A stretch of DNA of 64,000 nt from Mixta mediterraneensis. Its GTDB lineage: Bacteria > Pseudomonadota > Gammaproteobacteria > Enterobacterales > Enterobacteriaceae. Numbering within the stretch: the first letter of the stretch is position 1; each line of letters starts with the position of its first letter. Made by a program: the position numbers and the translations under genes. Positions 40,703 through 48,886 of this stretch are shown in pieces. The stretch covers positions 310,001 to 374,000 of the forward strand of contig NZ_JACFXY010000002.1 in NCBI RefSeq assembly GCF_014946725.1. Direction: 5' to 3'. The notes under the pieces were generated by a model. The model ran no database searches and had not been told where the DNA came from. It saw only the letters and a program-made list of their open reading frames with translations.

Positions 40703-41368
40703 TTATTCGCTGCGGTTCATTTTGGCTTTTAGCGCGTTCAGTTGCTGGCTGATTTCATCATCGGCTTTAAGATCGGTGAATTCCTGATCCAGCGTTTTTG
40801 GCTTACCAAAACCGTGGCTTTCAGCTTCAGCTTCCATATGATCGATGCGGCGCTCGAACGATTCAAAACGCGCCATGGCTTCATCAATTTTGCCGCTGTC
40901 CAACTGGCGACGCACATCGCGGGAAGAAGACGCGGCCTGATGACGCAGCGTCAGAGCCTGCTGGCGAGCACGCGTTTCGCTGAGTTTTTTCTCCAGTTCG
41001 CTAATCTCGCCTTTCATTCGCTCCAGCGTTTCTTCCACCTGGTTTACTTCCTGGGTCAGGGTAGCGATAAGATCGGTTAACTTTTGTTTTTCAATCAGCG
41101 CTGAGCGTGCCAGGTCTTCCTTATCTTTACGCAGCGCCAGTTCGGCTTTTTCCTGCCATCCTGCCTGTTGAATTTCGGCCTGCTCGATACGGCGATTCAG
41201 CTGTTTTTTTTCTGCCAGCGTACGCGCTGAGGTTGAACGGACTTCAACTAAGGTATCTTCCATTTCCTGAATCATCAGGCGTACCAGTTTCTGCGGATCT
41301 TCTGCGCGCTCCAGCAGTGAGTTGATGTTGGCGTTCACGATGTCGGCGAAACGAGAAAAAATACCCAT
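40703..41368 (-). CDS. pspA: PspA, phage shock protein A
   Basis: 221-residue ESCRT-III/IM30-family protein that both represses PspF and coats damaged inner membrane. The amphipathic N-terminus [19 protein letters not shown] is followed by long coiled-coil helices over about 25-185. First gene of pspABCD-ycjXF, driven by the sigma-54 promoter at 41421-41436. Confidence 0.97.
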   Translation of the reverse strand: MGIFSRFADIVNANINSLLERAEDPQKLVRLMIQEMEDTLVEVRSTSARTLAEKKQLNRRIEQAEIQQAGWQEKAELALRKDKEDLARSALIEKQKLTDLIATLTQEVNQVEETLERMKGEISELEKKLSETRARQQALTLRHQAASSSRDVRRQLDSGKIDEAMARFESFERRIDHMEAEAESHGFGKPKTLDQEFTDLKADDEISQQLNALKAKMNRSE

Positions 41369-41420
41369 AATAATGTTCCTCTTAAAAAGTTATGTTTGCG
41401 TCTTGCGCTGTTTAATCTAA

Positions 41421-41436
41421 TTCAAGATACGTGCCA
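41421..41436 (-). promoter_or_regulatory. Sigma-54 promoter of the psp operon
   Basis: On the minus strand TGGCACGTATCTTGAA carries the -24 TGGCAC and the -12 TTGA at the right distance. It lies about 50 bp before the pspA start, in the pspA-pspF divergent region, where E. coli has the PspF-activated sigma-54 promoter. Confidence 0.85.
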
Positions 41437-41534
41437 GTTTTTTATCCCACTGATATTGCTGTATTTTAAAAAAATACTACACTTAACCTAACCTTTTGGC
41501 TGGTCAATTTGATTAACAGGTGGCGAAATTCATC

Positions 41535-42536
41535 ATGGCAGACAATAAAGATACTCTGTTGGGCGAATCTAATAAATTTTTGGAAGTCCTTGAACACGTT
41601 TCAAAGCTGGCGCCGCTGGAAAAACCTGTCCTGGTGATTGGCGAACGCGGCACCGGTAAAGAGTTGATTGCCAGCCGTTTGCATTACCTTTCTGATCGCT
41701 GGCAGGGTCCGTTCATCTCGTTGAACTGCGCGGCGTTAAATGAAAACCTGCTCGACTCTGAACTTTTCGGGCACGAAGCCGGTGCATTTACCGGCGCGCA
41801 GAAACGCCATTTAGGCCGCTTCGAGCGCGCAGATGGTGGCACGCTATTTCTTGATGAATTAGGCGCAGCGCCCATGCTGGTCCAGGAAAAACTGTTGCGT
41901 GTGATTGAATATGGCCAGCTGGAACGCGTTGGAGGTAATCACGCATTACAGGTTAACGTGCGTCTGGTTTGCGCCACTAATGAAGATCTTCCGGCCATGG
42001 CAGCAGAAGGAAAATTCCGCGCCGACCTGCTTGATCGCCTGGCATTTGATGTAGTGCAACTGCCGCCGATGCGTGAGCGGCGCAGCGATATTCTGGTCAT
42101 GGCCGAGCATTTTGCGATTCAAATGTGCCGTGAGCTCGGGCTGCCATTATTCCCAGGCTTTACCGGCGAGGCGCAGAAAACGCTGCTGGCACATGACTGG
42201 CCCGGCAACGTGCGTGAACTAAAAAATGTGGTGGAGCGTTCGGTTTACCGCCATCACAGCAGCGAAGAGCCGCTGGATAACATCATCATTAATCCGTTCG
42301 CACCGCGTGTCGAACCTGTAAAAGCAGCGGTCAATGCTGACATTGCCCTCCTGCCCGCCTTACCGTTCGATTTGCGTCAGTGGCAGAACCAGCAGGAGCG
42401 GGAACTGGTGGAGTCGAGCCTGTTGCAGGCTAAATACAATCAGCGTCGCGCGGCAGGTTTGCTTGGCGTGACCTATCACCAGCTCAGAGCGATGATGAAA
42501 AAACACGGCATTCAGGCCCGCGATGACGCAAGCTAA
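41535..42536 (+). CDS. pspF: PspF, sigma-54 activator of the psp genes
   Basis: Enhancer-binding protein with no N-terminal sensor domain, inhibited directly by PspA. AAA+ motifs: Walker A GERGTGKE, GAFTGA in EAGAFTGAQKRH, Walker B GGTLFLDELG. The Fis-type helix-turn-helix (NQRRAAGLLGVTYHQLRAMM) is at the end. The E. coli-like start is ATG 41535 (MADNKD); GTG 41520 is in frame but less likely. 333 residues. Confidence 0.96.
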   Translation: MADNKDTLLGESNKFLEVLEHVSKLAPLEKPVLVIGERGTGKELIASRLHYLSDRWQGPFISLNCAALNENLLDSELFGHEAGAFTGAQKRHLGRFERADGGTLFLDELGAAPMLVQEKLLRVIEYGQLERVGGNHALQVNVRLVCATNEDLPAMAAEGKFRADLLDRLAFDVVQLPPMRERRSDILVMAEHFAIQMCRELGLPLFPGFTGEAQKTLLAHDWPGNVRELKNVVERSVYRHHSSEEPLDNIIINPFAPRVEPVKAAVNADIALLPALPFDLRQWQNQQERELVESSLLQAKYNQRRAAGLLGVTYHQLRAMMKKHGIQARDDAS

Positions 42537-42651
42537 GGCAGGGCTTTTTCACTGTCTAAGGAGGTGGGAAAATGCGCGAATGGCAGCTGCTTATTTGTAA
42601 TAACCGGGATAAATGGACACAGACAATGCCGCACCTTGCTCAAAACAGATC

Positions 42652-42740
42652 AAAAAAAAGCCCGCACAAGGCGGGCAATAATACTGGAAGCAATGTGAGC
42701 AATGTCGTGCTCTTCTACGGTAGAGCCACCGTCGAAGCGC
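42652..42740 (-). ncRNA. ryhB: RyhB, iron-responsive small RNA
   Basis: The minus strand contains GAGCACGACATTGCTCACAT followed at once by TGCTTCCAGTATTA, which is the target-pairing core of E. coli RyhB with almost no change. A 6-bp GC hairpin (GCCCGC/GCGGGC) and eight T follow as the Hfq-binding terminator. From the inferred start G at 42740 to the last T is 89 nt, against 90 nt in E. coli. The promoter (TTTACA, 18 bp, TATTAT) overlaps a Fur box. RyhB represses iron-using proteins in iron starvation. The gene lies between pspF and sapA, reading against both. Confidence 0.9.
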
Positions 42741-42776
42741 AAAGTAATAATAATCATTCTTATTATCATCTGTAAA
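42741..42776 (-). promoter_or_regulatory. ryhB promoter with overlapping Fur box
   Basis: The -35 TTTACA is at 42771-42776 and the -10 TATTAT at 42747-42752, 18 bp apart, 6 bp before the inferred start. The spacer and -10 contain GATAATAAGAATGATTATT, 15 of 19 matches to the Fur consensus. Iron-loaded Fur would block RNA polymerase here. Confidence 0.8.
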
Positions 42777-42928
42777 GCCATTGTTGAGAATTTTTCTCAT
42801 CTCCACACCAACGATGTGATTATTTTTGCCGCTTTTCGCTTAAAATCCTCTCGACTCGCACCACAGATTTTGGGACAAAGCCTGCTTTGCGATACACTCA
42901 GCCCAATGCCTCAAAATCGTTGAGTTCT

Positions 42929-44551
42929 ATGTCCAGACTAATCCCTTCGCTGTTGCTTAGCCTCAGTGTGTTGAGTGCGCCTGCGTGGGCAGCGCCATCG
43001 GGTGATATTCACCAGAGCGGCTTTGTCTATTGTGTTAATGGCACATTGAATTCTTTTAATCCGCAAATGGCCAGCGGTGGTGTGGCGGTCGATACGTTAG
43101 CAGCCCAGCTGTATGACCGCTTGCTGGATGTTGACCCTTATACTTATCGGCTAAAACCCGATCTGGCGGCCAGCTGGGAAGTGCGTGGTAACGGCGCAAC
43201 CTACCGTTTTCATTTGCAGTCCGCCGTACAGTTTCAGCAAACCAACTGGTTTAAACCTTCACGGCCGCTCAATGCCGACGACGTCGTGTTCAGTTTTGCC
43301 CGTATGTTTGACCGCAAGCACCCCTGGCACAACGTCAATGGCGGCAGTTATCCCTATTTCGATAGCCTGCAATTTGCCGATTCAGTACAAAGTATTAAGA
43401 AAATCGACAACCACACGGTTGAGATACGCCTGAACAACCCGGACGCCTCGTTCCTCTGGCATCTGGCTACCCATTACGCACCGATTTTATCGAAGGAGTA
43501 TGCTGATAAGCTCAGCGCCGAAGGTCGTCAGGAAGCGTTAGATCAACAACCTGTGGGTACGGGGCCGTTCCAGCTCAGCGAATATCGTGCAGGACAGTAT
43601 ATTCGCCTGGTGCGTAATCCCCATTACTGGAAAGGCGTCCCACGCCTGCAACAGGCGGTAATTGATCTTGGCGCAGGCGGCACCGGGCGCTTATCTAAAT
43701 TGCTGACCGGTGAATGTGATGTACTCGCCTACCCCGCAGCCAGCCAGCTCAGTATCTTACGTGACGATCCGCGTTTACGTATGACGCTGCGCCCCGGCAT
43801 GAACATCGCCTATCTGGCATTTAATACCCGCAAACCACCGCTTGATCGGCCTGAAGTACGCCATGCGTTGGCATTAGCGATTAACAACGAACGGTTGATG
43901 GAATCCATTTATTACGGCACTGCAGAAACCGCAGCGTCAATTTTGCCACGGGCGTCATGGGCCTATAACAACGATGCACGCATCACTGAATTTGATCCGA
44001 AAAAATCGCGTGATGAACTGCAAGCGCTCGGCCTGACAAATTTGCATCTGCGTTTGGTTGTGCCCGCAACGTCACAAGCATGGAATCCAAGCCCGCTAAA
44101 AACTGCAGAATTGCTACAGGCCGATTTGGCGCAGGTGGGCGTACAGGTCACCATCGTGCCGGTAGAAGGCCGGTTCCAGGAAGCACAGCTGATGTCGATG
44201 AATCATGATTTAACGCTTACCGGTTGGGCCACCGATAGTAACGATCCCGACAGTTTTTTCCGCCCGCTGCTGAGCTGTGCGGCAATTCGTTCGCAAACCA
44301 ACTACGCCCATTGGTGCTCTCCCGCATTTGACGAAACACTGCAAAATGCGTTGCTGACCCAACAACTGGCAGGCCGTATTGATAACTATGCTCGCGCCCA
44401 ACGGATGCTGGCGCAGGATCTGCCGGTGCTGCCGTTAGCATCGTCGCTGCGGTTGCAAGCCTATCGTCACGACATTAAAGGTTTGGTACTAAGCCCGTTT
44501 GGCAACGCCTCGTTTGCCGGCGTTTATCGCGATGAGCGAGAGGAACCGTAA
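42929..44551 (+). CDS. sapA: SapA, periplasmic peptide-binding protein
   Basis: 540-residue family-5 solute-binding protein of the Sap transporter. The signal peptide is MSRLIPSLLLSLSVLSAPAWA; the mature part is close to E. coli SapA throughout (VDTLAAQLYDRLLDVDPYTY, GWATDSNDPDSFFRPLLSCA). In Salmonella and Haemophilus SapA binds antimicrobial peptides; in E. coli SapBCDF is linked to putrescine export. ATG 42929 is chosen because it begins the signal peptide; the in-frame start at 42887 would precede it with polar residues. Confidence 0.95.
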   Translation: MSRLIPSLLLSLSVLSAPAWAAPSGDIHQSGFVYCVNGTLNSFNPQMASGGVAVDTLAAQLYDRLLDVDPYTYRLKPDLAASWEVRGNGATYRFHLQSAVQFQQTNWFKPSRPLNADDVVFSFARMFDRKHPWHNVNGGSYPYFDSLQFADSVQSIKKIDNHTVEIRLNNPDASFLWHLATHYAPILSKEYADKLSAEGRQEALDQQPVGTGPFQLSEYRAGQYIRLVRNPHYWKGVPRLQQAVIDLGAGGTGRLSKLLTGECDVLAYPAASQLSILRDDPRLRMTLRPGMNIAYLAFNTRKPPLDRPEVRHALALAINNERLMESIYYGTAETAASILPRASWAYNNDARITEFDPKKSRDELQALGLTNLHLRLVVPATSQAWNPSPLKTAELLQADLAQVGVQVTIVPVEGRFQEAQLMSMNHDLTLTGWATDSNDPDSFFRPLLSCAAIRSQTNYAHWCSPAFDETLQNALLTQQLAGRIDNYARAQRMLAQDLPVLPLASSLRLQAYRHDIKGLVLSPFGNASFAGVYRDEREEP

Positions 44552-45517
44552 GTGATCATTTATATCTTACGCCGCCTGCTACTGCTGGTGATTACGCTGT
44601 TTTTGCTGTCGCTGGTCAGTTTTAGCCTGAGCTATTTCACGCCGAATGCGCCGCTGGAAGGCGCATCGCTGCTGGATGCATGGTGGTTTTGGTTTAAAGG
44701 TATGCTCCAGCTCGATTTTGGCGTTTCCAGCACTAACGGACAGGAAATTGGCGTGCAGTTGCGCGAAGTCTTTCCCGCAACCATGGAACTGTGCATCCTG
44801 GCGTTTTTATGCGCCCTGCTGATTGGCATTCCTCTTGGCATTTGTGCCGGGGTTATGCGCAACAAGTGGCAGGATAAGCTCATTAGTGCTCTTATGCTGA
44901 TTGGCTTTTCTATGCCAGTATTCTGGCTGGCGCTGCTGTTTACCCTGCTATTCTCGTTGACCCTCGGCTGGCTGCCGGTTTCGGGCCGCTACGACCTGCT
45001 CTATCCGGTACAAAATATCAGCGGCTTTGCGTTGATTGACGCCTGGATAAGTCCCTCGCCGTGGCGGCATGAAATGCTAATTAGCGTGTTAACCCATATG
45101 ATTTTACCCGTCACTGTGCTGGCGATTGTTCCTACCACAGAAGTGGTTCGCCTACTGCGTGACAGCACCAGCGACGTTATGGATAAAAACTATGTTAAAG
45201 CAGCAGCCACCCGGGGTTTATCGCGTTTCACGGTGATCCGTCGCCATGTTTTGCATAATGCCCTGCCACCGGTTATTCCGCGTCTTGGTCTACAGTTTTC
45301 AACCATGCTGACGCTGGCGATGATTACTGAAATGGTGTTCAACTGGCCAGGCCTGGGACGCTGGCTAATCAACGCGATTCGCCAGCAGGATTACGCCGCC
45401 ATTTCGGCAGGGGTGATGGTAACGGGGAGTCTGGTCATTTTAATTAACGTCATTTCGGATGTAATTGGTGCGGCTATGAACCCGTTGAAACATAAGGAGT
45501 GGTATGCCCTCCGATAG
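44552..45517 (+). CDS. sapB: SapB, Sap ABC transporter permease
   Basis: 321-residue inner-membrane permease, the E. coli length, with six membrane helices and the EAA loop motif near [21 protein letters not shown]. It starts with GTG immediately after the sapA stop. The C-terminus HKEWYALR is intact and overlaps the sapC start. Its partner SapC is broken, so the transporter is probably not functional. Confidence 0.95.
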   Translation: MIIYILRRLLLLVITLFLLSLVSFSLSYFTPNAPLEGASLLDAWWFWFKGMLQLDFGVSSTNGQEIGVQLREVFPATMELCILAFLCALLIGIPLGICAGVMRNKWQDKLISALMLIGFSMPVFWLALLFTLLFSLTLGWLPVSGRYDLLYPVQNISGFALIDAWISPSPWRHEMLISVLTHMILPVTVLAIVPTTEVVRLLRDSTSDVMDKNYVKAAATRGLSRFTVIRRHVLHNALPPVIPRLGLQFSTMLTLAMITEMVFNWPGLGRWLINAIRQQDYAAISAGVMVTGSLVILINVISDVIGAAMNPLKHKEWYALR

Positions 45518-45536
45518 GGCTTATCTGAATAAATAA
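45504..45536 (+). pseudogene. sapC: sapC 5' remnant cut by the prophage
   Basis: ATG at 45504 overlaps the sapB end exactly where E. coli sapC starts. It encodes [10 protein letters not shown] and then TAA; E. coli SapC begins MPYDSVYSEK, so five of ten positions agree. Beyond this the DNA turns AT-rich and unlike sapC. The host-prophage junction is therefore at or just after codon 10. Confidence 0.75.
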
Positions 45537-45549
45537 AAATACATATAAA

Positions 45550-45708
45550 TCAATGGTATTTCGTGATTTTTGCGCCATAAATGGCATAAAGGCACTCTAC
45601 AATGTACACATTCTTTAATTTGTTCTCTGTGGTGACTGTGCGGCGTCCGTTCGACTCCTGCTTAATGCTGTCGCGGAACGCGCCCTGAATTTCTGAGTAA
45701 CGGCCCAT
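45550..45708 (-). CDS. Small SOS-controlled phage-edge gene
   Basis: 52-codon frame with GAGG 8 bp before ATG 45708. The N-terminus MGRYSEIQGAFRDSIKQ is followed by a basic stretch NGRRTVTTENK; the rest (YIVECLYAIYGAKITKYH) looks different. A LexA box lies 21 bp upstream. I do not recognise the family with confidence. It is the last gene before the host junction, so the frame may be cut by attachment, with the real end on the phage circle. Possible roles are an SOS-induced antirepressor or growth inhibitor; both are speculation. Confidence 0.6.
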   Translation of the reverse strand: MGRYSEIQGAFRDSIKQESNGRRTVTTENKLKNVYIVECLYAIYGAKITKYH

Positions 45709-45728
45709 GCTCAAATCCTCTCAATATA

Positions 45729-45748
45729 TGCTGTATATAAATACAGTA
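45729..45748 (-). promoter_or_regulatory. LexA (SOS) box
   Basis: CTGTATATAAATACAG inside TG...TA flanks is one base from the perfect palindrome CTGTATATATATACAG. It overlaps a TATATT -10-like sequence reading into the small gene at 45708. LexA cleavage after DNA damage should release it. Confidence 0.85.
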
Positions 45749-45901
45749 ATATCGATCGGTAGAACTGATCAAGCCGCTGCGGTTGGGGTTTTTGTAAAGC
45801 CCTTGGCGGGTAAGGAGATTTAGTTTGGTGGGGTGCGGAGCGAGTGACTAAGCTTTAATCACCCACCCCGCAGCCTGCTCAGACCGGCGCGATCTATCTC
45901 T

Positions 45902-45922
45902 GCCCCGTCGCCGGGCTTTTTT
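45902..45922 (+). terminator. Weak rightward hairpin with T run
   Basis: GCCC/GGGC stem with a 7-base loop, then TTTTTT on the plus strand. It overlaps the end of the fibre-assembly gene and faces incoming transcription from the host side. The stem is short. Confidence 0.4.
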
Positions 45923-46343
45923 AAATTGCTGGCTTTGTAGGCCATTGAACATCAGGCGCGTCACTTAAGTCTGTATCATTAAGCACATCGATGTAATCCA
46001 TCCAGGCGTTCAGTTTTTCGGTTTCGTCAGTGGTCAGCTTCCGGCCCATAAGCAGCTTGGTCTGCCATACGGTTATTGCGGTAGTGGCTTCTGCCAGCAG
46101 CGAATCACGCTGCGCCTCAGCAATCGCTACATAATCAGGCTCGGGTATTTTCTCTAAGCGCGGACCTTGCTCATCAAATACAGAATAATAGCCGTCTGGT
46201 GGGTTAAAGAAAGCGCTGTAGTCTTCGTCTGATATTTCTTTCAGGTCATCCGGTAAAGAACCTGCTTTTATGTATGGCTTTTGTTCTTCTTCATCGACAG
46301 GGTAAAAGCCCTTTGTCGTTGCACTGTACATAAACTGACTCAT
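45921..46343 (-). CDS. Tail fibre assembly protein
   Basis: 140-residue Tfa-type chaperone that helps fold the phage tail fibre. An N-terminal YSATTKGFYP and a SLPDDLKEISDEDYSAFF block are typical, as is the C-terminal helix pair ending in DAPDVQWPTKP. It follows the fibre gene directly. Confidence 0.88.
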   Translation of the reverse strand: MSQFMYSATTKGFYPVDEEEQKPYIKAGSLPDDLKEISDEDYSAFFNPPDGYYSVFDEQGPRLEKIPEPDYVAIAEAQRDSLLAEATTAITVWQTKLLMGRKLTTDETEKLNAWMDYIDVLNDTDLSDAPDVQWPTKPAI

Positions 46344-46344
46344 T

Positions 46345-47691
46345 TTAATATCCTATAGCGATATAGTTAACCCGAACAGCAGCATTGGTTAATCTGGCTG
46401 TTCCGTTATATACGCGAAAATCAAAACTGGTTGTTCTCGATGTTGAGTAGTTAATAATGATCATCGAAGTGCCTGTCGTGTCACCGGGAAGTATTACGGT
46501 CGCTAAGCAAGCATTATTGAACGCATTAAAATATGATACGGTTGATTCTCCGCTCTCATTTGTGGTTACTACAGTGGATCCTGCAACGAAACGATAAGTA
46601 TACCCTGACGCGGTAGCTACATTGAGTGTACTGGTGTTAGCGGTAAATCCCAACGCAGCGAGCAATGAATTCAATGAAGTTTGCCCTGTACCGCCGTTTG
46701 CCACAGGTAACTTTCCCGAAAGGTCAGTAAGGCTTGGCTTACTGTTCGTTGTGTAAATTTTAGCCCAGTCTGACCAGCTTCCATTCACGCAGGTGCGCAA
46801 GTAACGGTTGTTAGCTGTACTGGTGTGCATCACCTGTTTAACAACTGTTCCAGCCCCGGTCGAACTAACCTCAATGAAACCATAAGCCCCGACAATCTCC
46901 GAAGGGCCATTAACATATCCACCACCGTAATAAACCCCGCTTTCTGTCAGCGTGTTCAAGTCCTGGCCGGTTGCCATTTCAACTGGGCGCAATGTAGTCT
47001 GTGTCCACGGCTGCCAGTTAGCGACCCCGGAAGATACAGTAGCCGATCTAGTCCACTTCCTGTTAATAGTGGCTGAGGATGTACTGACAGATGTAAATTC
47101 CTGAGTAACCGCAGCACCGGATGAAATTGTGAGACACAATAGCGTACCGTTAGCAGCTACAGGAAGGTTAGCAGTGGAGCTGGGTATGCTGTAGACGCCC
47201 GGGTTTATGATGTCGTTTGCATCCCCTGCAAAGTTAGATGTTGGCAACTTAAGGGAATTAGCCAAACCGTTTAATGCCGTATTCACATCAGTAGTCATTT
47301 TAGCAAAGCTGCTAATCGTCACAGCCGTTCCGTCCGGCGCGGTCATAGTAACACTGCCCGAACCGGTCATGATGTCCTGCCAGCCATCCATCTGAGACTG
47401 GTAATAGCTGAGCTGCGCGGCCAGGCGGCGGGCAAAATCCGGGATCGAGTCGGTATAAAACGACAGGATGGCGTAAGCCTGTCCCGCCGCAATGGTGCCT
47501 GGTGATGTCTTAAGGGTCAGCTTTGTTGCGCTGGTTACGCTCGCAATCTCATAAAGCTTAACGGTGCCAGAACCAGGAATAAGCAGTGCCTGACCGGGGC
47601 CAATTGACTGCTTGCTATCCAGCCAGTTTGTGCCGGTGCCGGTTACGGTTGTTCCGGATACGGCGATTGTGCCGGTGGTATACCATGCCAT
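46345..47691 (-). CDS. Phage tail fibre protein
   Basis: About 448 residues from ATG 47691, which has GGAG 8 bp upstream. The start AWYTTGTIAVSGTTVTGTGT is a common N-terminal fibre-attachment module. A Ser/Thr/Gly-rich shaft follows, then the LPVANGGTGQTSLNSLL motif seen in many fibres, and a receptor-binding end. It is set off from the upstream gene by a terminator-like hairpin. Confidence 0.85.
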   Translation of the reverse strand: MAWYTTGTIAVSGTTVTGTGTNWLDSKQSIGPGQALLIPGSGTVKLYEIASVTSATKLTLKTSPGTIAAGQAYAILSFYTDSIPDFARRLAAQLSYYQSQMDGWQDIMTGSGSVTMTAPDGTAVTISSFAKMTTDVNTALNGLANSLKLPTSNFAGDANDIINPGVYSIPSSTANLPVAANGTLLCLTISSGAAVTQEFTSVSTSSATINRKWTRSATVSSGVANWQPWTQTTLRPVEMATGQDLNTLTESGVYYGGGYVNGPSEIVGAYGFIEVSSTGAGTVVKQVMHTSTANNRYLRTCVNGSWSDWAKIYTTNSKPSLTDLSGKLPVANGGTGQTSLNSLLAALGFTANTSTLNVATASGYTYRFVAGSTVVTTNESGESTVSYFNAFNNACLATVILPGDTTGTSMIIINYSTSRTTSFDFRVYNGTARLTNAAVRVNYIAIGY

Positions 47692-47710
47692 TGAATTTTC
47701 TCCGGGCAAT

Positions 47711-47736
47711 AAAAAACCCGGCGCGGTGGCCGGGTT
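47711..47736 (-). terminator. Terminator-like hairpin before the fibre gene
   Basis: On the minus strand AACCCGGC/GCCGGGTT with a 6-base loop is followed by T4 to T6. It lies 20 bp before the tail fibre start, inside the late operon. Confidence 0.75.
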
Positions 47737-47754
47737 CGGTGAAAGGATAATAAT

Positions 47755-48528
47755 TTAATTTGTTACAGTGACAGGTGAATAACTTGCGGGTAGTCTGCTG
47801 ACATCCACAGCCATCATTTGTGATCGCGTGTTTGCATGTGCCCAGCCACCTGTGGGAGCCATATCCAGATAATCACCTCTCGGCACCAGTGACACGACGG
47901 CCTGATTATCACTCCCTGTCAGATGCACGCACTCGTAAAGCATTACCCCAAATGTTGACCAGCCGGTATAAATCCAGCCCCGGGGATTTGGGAGTGAAAT
48001 AGCGATATTACCTGCACCAAGCGCACCAAGGTTAGTCCAGTTTCCGCCGTCCGGGTCCGTTGTGTCATGATTCGGATAGCCCGGGTCCAGCCATTTAACA
48101 GTGCGGACCATCATGAAGTTCCAGCCTGAATCAAATATGATGCTTTCGTTCTCATCGAATATCTGTATGCCGTAATCAGACCGCTCCGGTGGAACCCATC
48201 TGTCGAAAATGTAATATTGCAGACTTCCGATGTCTTTATTTTTCCATTTCAGAACGGTGGCTTTTTTCTGCGTCACGCTACCAGGAACAAGAAAATCATT
48301 AATCCCGGGGATACATGAAATTCTCTGGTCAGCGCTCAGCGGGCGAAAGAAAACAATGGGACAGTTAAATGAAGATATATCCAGATACAGACGTGAATAA
48401 TATTCCCCGGCATTTGAAAACTGACCGTTACTAATCTGACCAGAAGCACGGAGAACGTAATTCACATCATTAGCATTAGCGATCACGTAGTCTTTGTTAT
48501 TCGACAGCTCTATTCCATACTCAGCCAT
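47755..48528 (-). CDS. Phage tail-tip-associated protein, unknown (257 aa)
   Basis: 257 residues, no signal or membrane segment, rich in aromatic residues. It begins MAEYGIEL; a second, similar block (SDYGIQIFDENESIIFDSG) starts near residue 136 and resembles the start of the next upstream protein. The neighbours suggest a role at the tail tip or fibre. I do not recognise a named family. Confidence 0.65.
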   Translation of the reverse strand: MAEYGIELSNNKDYVIANANDVNYVLRASGQISNGQFSNAGEYYSRLYLDISSFNCPIVFFRPLSADQRISCIPGINDFLVPGSVTQKKATVLKWKNKDIGSLQYYIFDRWVPPERSDYGIQIFDENESIIFDSGWNFMMVRTVKWLDPGYPNHDTTDPDGGNWTNLGALGAGNIAISLPNPRGWIYTGWSTFGVMLYECVHLTGSDNQAVVSLVPRGDYLDMAPTGGWAHANTRSQMMAVDVSRLPASYSPVTVTN

Positions 48529-48886
48529 TGTAAACGCCCCAGTGTACAGTCACACCGCCAAACGCCAGGCTGTAAGCAGTGTCATCCGGAAATGAAAGTA
48601 TTCGTGAGTTATAAGAAATATCTATATAGTCTGCGCCGCAATAGATATTAGGGGGTGAGTAAGCAAACGTCCTGTCAGCCGGAACAATCAGTCCCGGCGT
48701 AGGAACACAATAAGCAAAGGGAGTACCGTCCCGGAAAGCTATTCCTGATATTCTCTGGCTCCAGTCAGCCCCGCCACAGCTCATCATCGGAACCGTATAT
48801 GACCCAAGCCATTTGGACATGATTACGCTGTCGTCATAAAGCAGGTTTTCATTAGCGTCAAAAACCTGCCAGCCATATTCGCTCAT
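48521..48886 (-). CDS. Phage tail-tip-associated protein, unknown (121 aa)
   Basis: 121 residues beginning MSEYGWQVFDANENLLYDDS, related to the second half of the 257-residue protein. It overlaps J by 4 bp upstream and the 257-residue gene by 8 bp downstream, so all three are translationally coupled. Function unknown. Confidence 0.65.
   Translation of the reverse strand: MSEYGWQVFDANENLLYDDSVIMSKWLGSYTVPMMSCGGADWSQRISGIAFRDGTPFAYCVPTPGLIVPADRTFAYSPPNIYCGADYIDISYNSRILSFPDDTAYSLAFGGVTVHWGVYNG

Noticed and set aside
42591..42806. Leftward 71-codon frame with a YYYF run, resembling an amino acid leader peptide
   Set aside because: The same DNA is the ryhB promoter, RNA and terminator; the Tyr/Phe codons come from the AT-rich Fur box. 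No biosynthetic gene follows.
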